Positions 50,943 through 62,684 of a stretch of DNA of 64,000 bases are shown piece after piece (the first letter of the stretch is position 1; each line of letters starts with the position of its first letter). A program made the position numbers and the translations under genes. The DNA is taken from positions 124,001 through 188,000 of the forward strand of contig JBAWUJ010000112.1 of NCBI GenBank assembly GCA_037176705.1, in the 5' to 3' direction. A model generated the notes under the pieces. That model saw nothing but the letters and a program-made list of their open reading frames with translations, was not told the origin of the DNA and made no database searches. The stretch comes from Molossus alvarezi. Lineage: Eukaryota; Chordata; Mammalia; Chiroptera; Molossidae.

Positions 50943-52901
50943 ATTGAGAAAAAGATTCTAGGGCTATAACCGCTTCACACGAAATGGAACCACCACTGAT
51001 GTACTGTTTTTCAGATTACGTGTTCTTAGTACAGTTGTGGAAAGTATTGATGTAAGGAAATGTGGCAACCTGACTTTTGATAGGTCCTTAGACATACTTT
51101 TCACTCTACTTTGTTTTTAGGAGAGTGCATACAAGCATACCTATTCCAAATGAACTGTGTTACAACTCTTCACTTCAGTGGCACAAAAGTCACTTCCATG
51201 AAGCCTAGAGCGTGAGGACCCTCAAAGCATATATTGTTTTGGTTAAGTGTTTAAGAAATGTCCTTTTGTAAAGGTGTAATCACACTTAAACTTCGCAGTG
51301 TAAGTTTTTTTCTCTTGTTCCAGACAAAGGGACACAAGACTGGCTGGTGCAGTCTTGGATATCCTGAATTATGGGCAAAACTCTGTGAGAGCCAGGGGCC
51401 ACATTCACTCAGTGGCATCTTTTTCCCTGGGAAGTTAAGTACCTTTGCAGGGAAACAGTGAACAAACATGTTCTAGTCAAACAACTGTGGGAATGAATGA
51501 ATATTTCCATTTGGGTTAAGTTAATGCACAGATCTAGAGTAACATGAACACTTTAACGTTCATTCTCCTCGTTTTATAGGGAGATCCAGTCATATCATGG
51601 AAGAGCAACTAGGACAGAGCACACTTATGTGTAGAATCAAAAGTTATCCCTTTTTGTGTTCTGTGTTGTTCATGGTTTCAAAGATTGGATCGTATTGAAA
51701 CCCGTTTTTGAAGGCGATACTTGGAAAAAGTTTGGTTTCTGCTGTAGCAGTTGGTTTTACATGATTCTTACTCAGAACAGTGAACCAACGTATGGCCAAG
51801 ACTGAATCAATGGAAAGACTGATAACTACTGGTGTCACACATGTGCATTCTTGACGCAGTGAAAGTGAACACATCTAAAGTGATGTAGTTGAAACATTGG
51901 TTGTCTCCATGCAAGGAGTAAATCCATGAATTGGAAGACACTGACAAACCAAGGGTTTTTCACATTGAACATCTCTGTGAAGGAGAACAAGAGGAGTGTT
52001 CTAGAGAAAATGCACTTGTGCAGTGGACCTGGGTATCCATTTCAATGACTTACACACTAACTATGCCCGGTGTGCAGGGCATACTTTACATTGGAGTGTT
52101 AAACAGTGTTGTAAGTAAATGCAGGTGTCTGCCTTCTCTCCTATGTGACCAGGAAAGTCAACCTGTACTAGTTGATGAGGCAGCCTTTCAACATACTACC
52201 TTTTAGCCCTGCATATGTGTTGTTTGCCTGGAAGTGTCTATGAGTCATCTTGATATCCAACAAAGGCTGGGCTGCAGAAATCAAACACATTGGTTAGGGC
52301 AATGTTCAGGTCATGCAAATCTACACCCTATTCAGTTCTACACACATTCTTTAAATTTGTTACCGAATGAGTCAGTGTCATTCTTGGATCCATCCTACAT
52401 TTCACGGTTTGTACCGATTTCCTCAAAAAACATAAGGAGTAGATACCTGTTTTCTCCTGAGAATTCAAAGTAAACGATTTCCATCATTGTGAACTGCTGG
52501 AATTGTACCTTGTTCATAAATGGAATCTCCTGAACCTATCTTTCTAATTCCCTGTGACGAATTCAGCCTATTTCTTGATAACTGACAAGTACTCAATCCC
52601 TTTATTCCAGCCATTAGAACCAAAAGGTGATCAATTTAAAAGAGGGAGTGTCAGTCTTTGAACAATGGACATGGATTCACTTGTTTCAAGACTATTTCCC
52701 CGAAGCACCTATGGGAATACCCTGGCATAGTCAAAAGTGTTCATGACTGGAGTTCTTTCTGTGCAGAACAATATAATAACGTTCAGTTCAAGAGCAGAAA
52801 GGATACCTTAATACGGTTGCAGTGTCCAATTGAGTGTTTAGTGGCTCTCTGTTCAAAGAACTGTGTTCCAATAGACAACCTTCTTCAAATAATGTCCAAA
52901 T
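50943..52901 (+). repeat. Unit U27, subtype A, 1959 bp
   Basis: Repeats U10 at an offset of 33300 ('ctataaccgc', 'gatctagagtaac', 'gcagaaaggat'). Has the common 'aaacgatttcc' where U10 has g at 19176. Confidence 0.95.
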
Positions 52902-54860
52902 ATTGAGAAAAAGATTCTAGGGCTATAACCGCTTCACACGAAATGGAACCACCACTGATGTACTGTTTTTCAGATTACGTGTTCTTAGTACAGTTGTGGA
53001 AAGTATTGATGTAAGGAAATGTGGCAACCTGACTTTTGATAGGTCCTTAGACATACTTTTCACTCTACTTTGTTTTTAGGAGAGTGCATACAAGCATACC
53101 TATTCCAAATGAACTGTGTTACAACTCTTCACTTCAGTGGCACAAAAGTCACTTCCATGAAGCCTAGAGCGTGAGGACCCTCAAAGCATATATTGTTTTG
53201 GTTAAGTGTTTAAGAAATGTCCTTTTGTAAAGGTGTAATCACACTTAAACTTCGCAGTGTAAGTTTTTTTCTCTTGTTCCAGACAAAGGGACACAAGACT
53301 GGCTGGTGCAGTCTTGGATATCCTGAATTATGGGCAAAACTCTGTGAGAGCCAGGGGCCACATTCACTCAGTGGCATCTTTTTCCCTGGGAAGTTAAGTA
53401 CCTTTGCAGGGAAACAGTGAACAAACATGTTCTAGTCAAACAACTGTGGGAATGAATGAATATTTCCATTTGGGTTAAGTTAATGCACAGATCTAGAGTA
53501 ACATGAACACTTTAACGTTCATTCTCCTCGTTTTATAGGGAGATCCAGTCATATCATGGAAGAGCAACTAGGACAGAGCACACTTATGTGTAGAATCAAA
53601 AGTTATCCCTTTTTGTGTTCTGTGTTGTTCATGGTTTCAAAGATTGGATCGTATTGAAACCCGTTTTTGAAGGCGATACTTGGAAAAAGTTTGGTTTCTG
53701 CTGTAGCAGTTGGTTTTACATGATTCTTACTCAGAACAGTGAACCAACGTATGGCCAAGACTGAATCAATGGAAAGACTGATAACTACTGGTGTCACACA
53801 TGTGCATTCTTGACGCAGTGAAAGTGAACACATCTAAAGTGATGTAGTTGAAACATTGGTTGTCTCCATGCAAGGAGTAAATCCATGAATTGGAAGACAC
53901 TGACAAACCAAGGGTTTTTCACATTGAACATCTCTGTGAAGGAGAACAAGAGGAGTGTTCTAGAGAAAATGCACTTGTGCAGTGGACCTGGGTATCCATT
54001 TCAATGACTTACACACTAACTATGCCCGGTGTGCAGGGCATACTTTACATTGGAGTGTTAAACAGTGTTGTAAGTAAATGCAGGTGTCTGCCTTCTTTCC
54101 TATGTGACCAGGAAAGTCAACCTGTACTAGTTGATGAGGCAGCCTTTCAACATACTACCTTTTAGCCCTGCATATGTGTTGTTTGCCTGGAAGTGTCTAT
54201 GAGTCATCTTGATATCCAACAAAGGCTGGGCTGCAGACATCAAACACATTGGTTAGGGCAATGTTCAGGTCATGCAAATCTACACCCTATTCAGTTCTAC
54301 ACACATTCTTTAAATTTGTTACCGAATGAGTCAGTGTCATTCTTGGATCCATCCTACATTTCACGGTTTGTACCGATTTCCTCAAAAAACATAAGGAGTA
54401 GATACCTGTTTTCTCCTGAGAATTCAAAGTAAACGATTTCCATCATTGTGAACTGCTGGAATTGTACCTTGGTCATGAATGGAATGTCCTGTACCTATCT
54501 TTCTAATTCCCTGTGACGAATTCAGCCTATTTCTTGATAACTGACAAGTACTCAATCCCTTTATTCCAGCCATTAGAACCAAAAGGTGATCAATTTAAAA
54601 GAGGGAGTGTCAGTCTTTGAACAATGGACATGGATTCACTTGTTTCAAGACTATTTCCCCGAAGCACCTATGGGAATACCCTGGCATAGTCAAAAGTGTT
54701 CATGACTGGTGTTCTTTCTGTGCAGAACAATATAATAACGTTCAGTTCAAGAGCAGAATGGATACCTTAATACGGTTGCAGTGTCCAATTGAGTGTTTAG
54801 TGGCTCTCTGTTCAAAGAACTGTGTTCCAATAGACAACCTTCTTCAAATAATGTCCAAAT
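52902..54860 (+). repeat. Unit U28, mosaic A then D-like, 1959 bp
   Basis: Repeats U11 at an offset of 33300, including the same A-to-D switch (between 53996 and 54097) and 'tcctgtacc'. The mosaic therefore predates duplication of the HOR. Confidence 0.93.
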
Positions 54861-56816
54861 ATTGAGAAAAAGATTCTAGGGCTATACCCGCTTCACACGA
54901 AATGGAACCACCACTGATGTACTGTTTTTCAGATTACGTGTTCTTAGTACAGTTGTGGAAAGTATTGATGTAAGGAAATGTGGCAACCTGACTTTTGATA
55001 GGTCCTTAGACATACTTTTCACTCTACTTTGTTTTTAGGAGAGTGTATACAACCATACCTATTCCAAATGAACTGTGTTAGAACTCTTCACTTCAGTGGC
55101 ACAAAAGTCACTTCCATGAAGCCTAGAGCGTGAGGACCCTCAAAGCATATATTGTTTTGGTTAAGTGTTTAAGAAATGTCCTTTTGTAAAGGTGTAATCA
55201 CACTTAAACTTCGCAGTGTAAGTTTTTTTCTCTTGTTCCAGACAAAGGGACACAAGACTGGCTGGTGCAGTCTTGGATATCCTGAATTATGGGCAAAACT
55301 CTGTGAGAGCCAGGGGCCACATTCACTCAGTGGCATGTTTTTCCCTGGGAAGTTAAGTACCTTTGCAGGGAAACTGTGAACAAACATGTTCTAGTCAAAC
55401 AACTGTGGGAATGAATGAATATTTCCATTTGGGTTAAGTTAATGCACAGATCTTGAGTAACATGAACACTTTAACGTTCATTCTCCTCGTTTTATAGGGA
55501 GATCCAGTCATATCATGGAAGAACAACTAGGACAGAGCACACCTATGTGTAGAATCAAAAGTTATCCCTTTTTGTGTTCTGTGTTGTTCATGGTTTCAAA
55601 GATTGGATCGTATTGAAACCCGTTTTTGAAGGCGATACTTGGAAAAAGTTTGGTTTCTGCTGTAGCAGTTGGTTTTACATGATTCTTAGAACAGTGAACC
55701 AACGTATGGCCAAGACTGAATCAATGGAAAGACTGATAACTACTGGTGTCACACATGTGCATTCTTGACGCAGTGAAAGTGAACACATCTAAAGTGATGT
55801 AGTTGAAACATTGGTTGTCTCCATGCAAGGAGTAAATCCATGAATTGGAACACACTGACAACACCAAGGGTTTTTCACATTGAACATCTCTGTGAAGGAG
55901 AACAAGAGGAGTGTCCTAGAGAAAATGCACTTGTGCAGTGGTCCTGGGTATCCATTTCAATGACTTACACACTAACTATGCCCGGTGTGCAGGGCATACT
56001 TTACATTGGAGTGTTAAACAGTGTTGTAAGTAAATGCAGGTGTCTGCCTTCTTTCCTATGTGACCAGGAAAGTCAACCTGTACTAGTTGATGAGGCAGCC
56101 TTTCAACATACTACCTTTTAGCCCTGCATATGTGTTGTTTGCCTGGAAGTGTCTATGAGTCATCTTGATATCCAACAAAGGCTGGGCTGCAGACATCAAA
56201 CACATTGGTTAGGGCAATGTTCAGGTCATGCAAATCTACACCCTATTCAGTTCTACACACATTCTTTAAATTTGTTACCGAATGAGTCAGTGTCATTCTT
56301 GGATCCATCCTACATTTCACGGTTTGTACCGATTTCCTCAAAAAACATAAGGAGTAGATACCTGTTTTCTCCTGAGAATTCAAAGTAAACGATTTCCATC
56401 ATTGTGAACTGCTGGAATTGTACCTTGGTCATGAATGGAATGTCCTGAACCTATCTTTCTAATTCCCTGTGACGAATTCAGCCTATTTCTTGATAACTGA
56501 CAAGTACTCAATCCCTTTATTCCAGCCATTAGAACCAAAAGGTGATCAATTTAAAAGAGGGAGTGTCAGTCTTTGAACAATGGACATGGATTCACTTGTT
56601 TCAAGACTATTTCCCCGAAGCACCTATGGGAATACCCTGGCATAGTCAAAAGTGTTCATGACTGGTGTTCTTTCTGTGCAGAACAATATAATAACGTTCA
56701 GTTCAAGAGCAGAATGGATACCTTAATACGGTTGCAGTGTCCAATTGAGTGTTTAGTGGCTCTCTGTTCAAAGAACTGTGTTCCAATAGACAACCTTCTT
56801 CAAATAATGTCCAAAT
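54861..56816 (+). repeat. Unit U29, subtype D, 1956 bp
   Basis: Repeats U12 at an offset of 33300, with the 4-bp loss 'gattcttagaac'. Confidence 0.95.
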
Positions 56817-58772
56817 ATTGAGAAAAAGATTCTAGGGCTATACCCGCTTCACACGAAATGGAACCACCACTGATGTACTGTTTTTCAGATTACGTGTTCT
56901 TAGTACAGTTGTGGAAAGTATTGATGTAAGGAAATGTGGCAACCTGACTTTTGATAGGTCCTTAGACATACTTTTCACTCTACTTTGTTTTTAGGAGAGT
57001 GTATACAACCATACCTATTCCAAATGAACTGTGTTAGAACTCTTCACTTCAGTGGCACAAAAGTCACTTCCATGAAGCCTAGAGCGTGAGGACCCTCAAA
57101 GCATATATTGTTTTGGTTAAGTGTTTAAGAAATGTCCTTTTGTAAAGGTGTAATCACACTTAAACTTCGCAGTGTAAGTTTTTTTCTCTTGTTCCAGACA
57201 AAGGGACACAAGACTTGCTGGTGCAGTCTTGGATATCCTGAATTATGGGCAAAACTCTGTGAGAGCCAGGGGCCACATTCACTCAGTGGCATGTTTTTCC
57301 CTGGGAAGTTAAGTACCTTTGCAGGGAAACTGTGAACAAACATGTTCTAGTCAAACAACTGTGGGAATGAATGAATATTTCCATTTGGGTTAAGTTAATG
57401 CACAGATCTTGAGTAACATGAACACTTTAACGTTCATTCTCCTCGTTTTATAGGGAGATCCAGTCATATCATGGAAGAACAACTAGGACAGAGCACACCT
57501 ATGTGTAGAATCAAAAGTTATCCCTTTTTGTGTTCTGTGTTGTTCATGGTTTCAAAGATTGGATCGTATTGAAACCCGTTTTTGAAGGCGATACTTGGAA
57601 AAAGTTTGGTTTCTGCTGTAGCAGTTGGTTTTACATGATTCTTAGAACAGTGAACCAACGTATGGCCAAGACTGAATCAATGGAAAGACTGATAACTACT
57701 GGTGTCACACATGTGCATTCTTGACGCAGTGAAAGTGAACACATCTAAAGTGATGTAGTTGAAACATTGGTTGTCTCCATGCAAGGAGTAAATCCATGAA
57801 TTGGAACACACTGACAACACCAAGGGTTTTTCACATTGAACATCTCTGTGAAGGAGAACAAGAGGAGTGTCCTAGAGAAAATGCACTTGTGCAGTGGTCC
57901 TGGGTATCCATTTCAATGACTTACACACTAACTATGCCCGGTGTGCAGGGCATACTTTACATTGGAGTGTTAAACAGTGTTGTAAGTAAATGCAGGTGTC
58001 TGCCTTCTTTCCTATGTGACCAGGAAAGTCAACCTGTACTAGTTGATGAGGCAGCCTTTCAACATACTACCTTTTAGCCCTGCATATGTGTTGTTTGCCT
58101 GGAAGTGTCTATGAGTCATCTTGATATCCAACAAAGGCTGGGCTGCAGACATCAAACACATTGGTTAGGGCAATGTTCAGGTCATGCAAATCTACACCCT
58201 ATTCAGTTCTACACACATTCTTTAAATTTGTTACCGAATGAGTCAGTGTCATTCTTGGATCCATCCTACATTTCACGGTTTGTACCGATTTCCACAAAAA
58301 ACATAAGGAGTAGATACCTGTTTTCTCCTGAGAATTCAAAGTAAACGATTTCCATCATTGTGAACTGCTGGAATTGTACCTTGGTCATGAATGGAATGTC
58401 CTGAACCTATCTTTCTAATTCCCTGTGACGAATTCAGCCTATTTCTTGATAACTGACAAGTACTCAATCCCTTTATTCCAGCCATTAGAACCAAAAGGTG
58501 ATCAATTTAAAAGAGGGAGTGTCAGTCTTTGAACAATGGACATGGATTCACTTGTTTCAAGACTATTTCCCCGAAGCACCTATGGGAATACCCTGGCATA
58601 GTCAAAAGTGTTCATGACTGGTGTTCTTTCTGTGCAGAACAATATAATAACGTTCAGTTCAAGAGCAGAATGGATACCTTAATACGGTTGCAGTGTCCAA
58701 TTGAGTGTTTAGTGGCTCTCTGTTCAAAGAACTGTGTTCCAATAGACAACCTTCTTCAAATAATGTCCAAAT
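56817..58772 (+). repeat. Unit U30, subtype D, 1956 bp
   Basis: Repeats U13 at an offset of 33300, including 'acttgctggtg' and 'tttccacaaaaaac'. Confidence 0.95.
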
Positions 58773-60728
58773 ATTGAGAAAAAGATTCTAGGGCTATACC
58801 CGCTTCACACGAAATGGAACCACCACTGATGTACTGTTTTTCAGATTACGTGTTCTTAGTACAGTTGTGGAAAGTATTGATGTAAGGAAATGTGGCAACC
58901 TGACTTTTGATAGGTCCTTAGACATACTTTTCACTCTACTTTGTTTTTAGGAGAGTGTATACAACCATACCTATTCCAAATGAACTGTGTTAGAACTCTT
59001 CACTTCAGTGGCACAAAAGTCACTTCCATGAAGCCTAGAGCGTGAGGACCCTCAAAGCATATATTGTTTTGGTTAAGTGTTTAAGAAATGTCCTTTTGTA
59101 AAGGTGTAATCACACTTAAACTTCGCAGTGTAAGTTTTTTTCTCTTGTTCCAGACAAAGGGACACAAGACTGGCTGGTGCAGTCTTGGATATCCTGAATT
59201 ATGGGCAAAACTCTGTGAGAGCCAGGGGCCACATTCACTCAGTGGCATGTTTTTCCCTGGGAAGTTAAGTACCTTTGCAGGGAAACTGTGAACAAACATG
59301 TTCTAGTCAAACAACTGTGGGAATGAATGAATATTTCCATTTGGGTTAAGTTAATGCACAGATCTTGAGTAACATGAACACTTTAACGTTCATTCTCCTC
59401 GTTTTATAGGGAGATCCAGTCATATCATGGAAGAACAACTAGGACAGAGCACACCTATGTGTAGAATCAAAAGTTATCCCTTTTTGTGTTCTGTGTTGTT
59501 CATGGTTTCAAAGATTGGATCGTATTGAAACCCGTTTTTGAAGGCGATACTTGGAAAAAGTTTGGTTTCTGCTGTAGCAGTTGGTTTTACATGATTCTTA
59601 GAACAGTGAACCAACGTATGGCCAAGACTGAATCAATGGAAAGACTGATAACTACTGGTGTCACACATGTGCATTCTTGACGCAGTGAAAGTGAACACAT
59701 CTAAAGTGATGTAGTTGAAACATTGGTTGTCTCCATGCAAGGAGTAAATCCATGAATTGGAACACACTGACAACACCAAGGGTTTTTCACATTGAACATC
59801 TCTGTGAAGGAGAACAAGAGGAGTGTCCTAGAGAAAATGCACTTGTGCAGTGGTCCTGGGTATCCATTTCAATGACTTACACACTAACTATGCCCGGTGT
59901 GCAGGGCATACTTTACATTGGAGTGTTAAACAGTGTTGTAAGTAAATGCAGGTGTCTGCCTTCTTTCCTATGTGACCAGGAAAGTCAACCTGTACTAGTT
60001 GATGAGGCAGCCTTTCAACATACTACCTTTTAGCCCTGCATATGTGTTGTTTGCCTGGAAGTGTCTATGAGTCATCTTGATATCCAACAAAGGCTGGGCT
60101 GCAGACATCAAACACATTGGTTAGGGCAATGTTCAGGTCATGCAAATCTACACCCTATTCAGTTCTACACACATTCTTTAAATTTGTTACCGAATGAGTC
60201 AGTGTCATTCTTGGATCCATCCTACATTTCACGGTTTGTACCGATTTCCTCAAAAAACATAAGGAGTAGATACCTGTTTTCTCCTGAGAATTCAAAGTAA
60301 ACGCTTTCCATCATTGTGAAATGCTGGAATTGTACCTTGTTCATGAATGGAATCTCCTGAACCTATCTTTCTAATTCCCTGTGACGAATTCAGCCTATTT
60401 CTTGATAACTGACAAGTGCTCAATCCCTTTATTCCAGCCATTAGAACCAAAAGGTGATCAATTTAAAAGAGGGAGTGTCAGTCTTTGAACAATGGACATG
60501 GATTCACTTGTTTCAAGACTATTTCCCCGAAGCACCTATGGGAATACCCTGACATAGTCAAAAGTGTTCATGACTGGTGTTCTTTCTGTGCAGAACAATA
60601 TAATAACGTTCAGTTCAAGAGCAGAATGGATACCTTAATACGGTTGCAGTGTCCAATTGAGTGTTTAGTGGCTCTCTGTTCAAAGAACTGTGTTCCAATA
60701 GACAACCTTCTTCAAATAATGTCCAAAT
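58773..60728 (+). repeat. Unit U31, subtype D, 1956 bp
   Basis: Repeats U14 at an offset of 33300 ('aaacgctttcc', 'ccctgacatag'). Confidence 0.95.
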
Positions 60729-62684
60729 ATTGAGAAAAAGTTTCTAGGGCTATACCCGCTTCACACGAAATGGAACCACCACTGATGTACTGTTTTTCAG
60801 ATTACGTGTTCTTAGTACAGTTGTGGAAAGTATTGATGTAAGGAAATGTGGCAACCTGACTTTTGATAGGTCCTTAGACATACTTTTCACTCTACTTTGT
60901 TTTTAGGAGAGTGTATACAACCATACCTATTCCAAATGAACTGTGTTAGAACTCTTCACTTCAGTGGCACAAAAGTCACTTCCATGAAGCCTAGAGCGTG
61001 AGGACCCTCAAAGCATATATTGTTTTGGTTAAGTGTTTAAGAAATGTCCTTTTGTAAAGGTGTAATCACACTTAAACTTCGCAGTGTAAGTTTTTTTCTC
61101 TTGTTCCAGACAAAGGGACACAAGACTGGCTGGTGCAGTCTTGGATATCCTGAATTATGGGCAAAACTCTGTGAGAGCCAGGGGCCACATTCACTCAGTG
61201 GCATGTTTTTCCCTGGGAAGTTAAGTACCTTTGCAGGGAAACTGTGAACAAACATGTTCTAGTCAAACAACTGTGGGAATGAATGAATATTTCCATTTGG
61301 GTTAAGTTAATGCACAGATCTTGAGTAACATGAACACTTTAACGTTCATTCTCCTCGTTTTATAGGGAGATCCAGTCATATCATGGAAGAACAACTAGGA
61401 CAGAGCACACCTATGTGTAGAATCAAAAGTTATCCCTTTTTGTGTTCTGTGTTGTTCATGGTTTCAAAGATTGGATCGTATTGAAACCCGTTTTTGAAGG
61501 CGATACTTGGAAAAAGTTTGGTTTCTGCTGTAGCAGTTGGTTTTACATGATTCTTAGAACAGTGAACCAACGTATGGCCAAGACTGAATCAATGGAAAGA
61601 CTGATAACTACTGGTGTCACACATGTGCATTCTTGACGCAGTGAAAGTGAACACATCTAAAGTGATGTAGTTGAAACATTGGTTGTCTCCATGCAAGGAG
61701 TAAATCCATGAATTGGAACACACTGACAACACCAAGGGTTTTTCACATTGAACATCTCTGTGAAGGAGAACAAGAGGAGTGTCCTAGAGAAAATGCACTT
61801 GTGCAGTGGTCCTGGGTATCCATTTCAATGACTTACACACTAACTATGCCCGGTGTGCAGGGCATACTTTACATTGGAGTGTTAAACAGTGTTGTAAGTA
61901 AATGCAGGTGTCTGCCTTCTTTCCTATGTGACCAGGAAAGTCAACCTGTACTAGTTGATGAGGCAGCCTTTCAACATACTACCTTTTAGCCCTGCATATG
62001 TGTTGTTTGCCTGGAAGTGTCTATGAGTCATCTTGATATCCAACAAAGGCTGGGCTGCAGACATCAAACACATTGGTTAGGGCAATGTTCAGGTCATGCA
62101 AATCTACACCCTATTCAGTTCTACACACATTCTTTAAATTTGTTACCGAATGAGTCAGTGTCATTCTTGGATCCATCCTACATTTCACGGTTTGTACCGA
62201 TTTCCTCAAAAAACATAAGGAGTAGATACCTGTTTTCTCCTGAGAATTCAAAGTAAACGCTTTCCATCATTGTGAAATGCTGGAATTGTACCTTGTTCAT
62301 GAATGGAATCTCCTGAACCTATCTTTCTAATTCCCTGTGACGAATTCAGCCTATTTCTTGATAACTGACAAGTGCTCAATCCCTTTATTCCAGCCATTAG
62401 AACCAAAAGGTGATCAATTTAAAAGAGGGAGTGTCAGTCTTTGAACAATGGACATGGATTCACTTGTTTCAAGACTATTTCCCCGAAGCACCTATGGGAA
62501 TACCCTGACATAGTCAAAAGTGTTCATGACTGGTGTTCTTTCTGTGCAGAACAATATAATAACGTTCAGTTCAAGAGCAGAATGGATACCTTAATACGGT
62601 TGCAGTGTCCAATTGAGTGTTTAGTGGCTCTCTGTTCAAAGAACTGTGTTCCAATAGACAACCTTCTTCAAATAATGTCCAAAT
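60729..62684 (+). repeat. Unit U32, subtype D, 1956 bp
   Basis: Repeats U15 at an offset of 33300 ('aaaagtttctag' start, 'aaacgctttcc', 'ccctgacatag'). Confidence 0.95.
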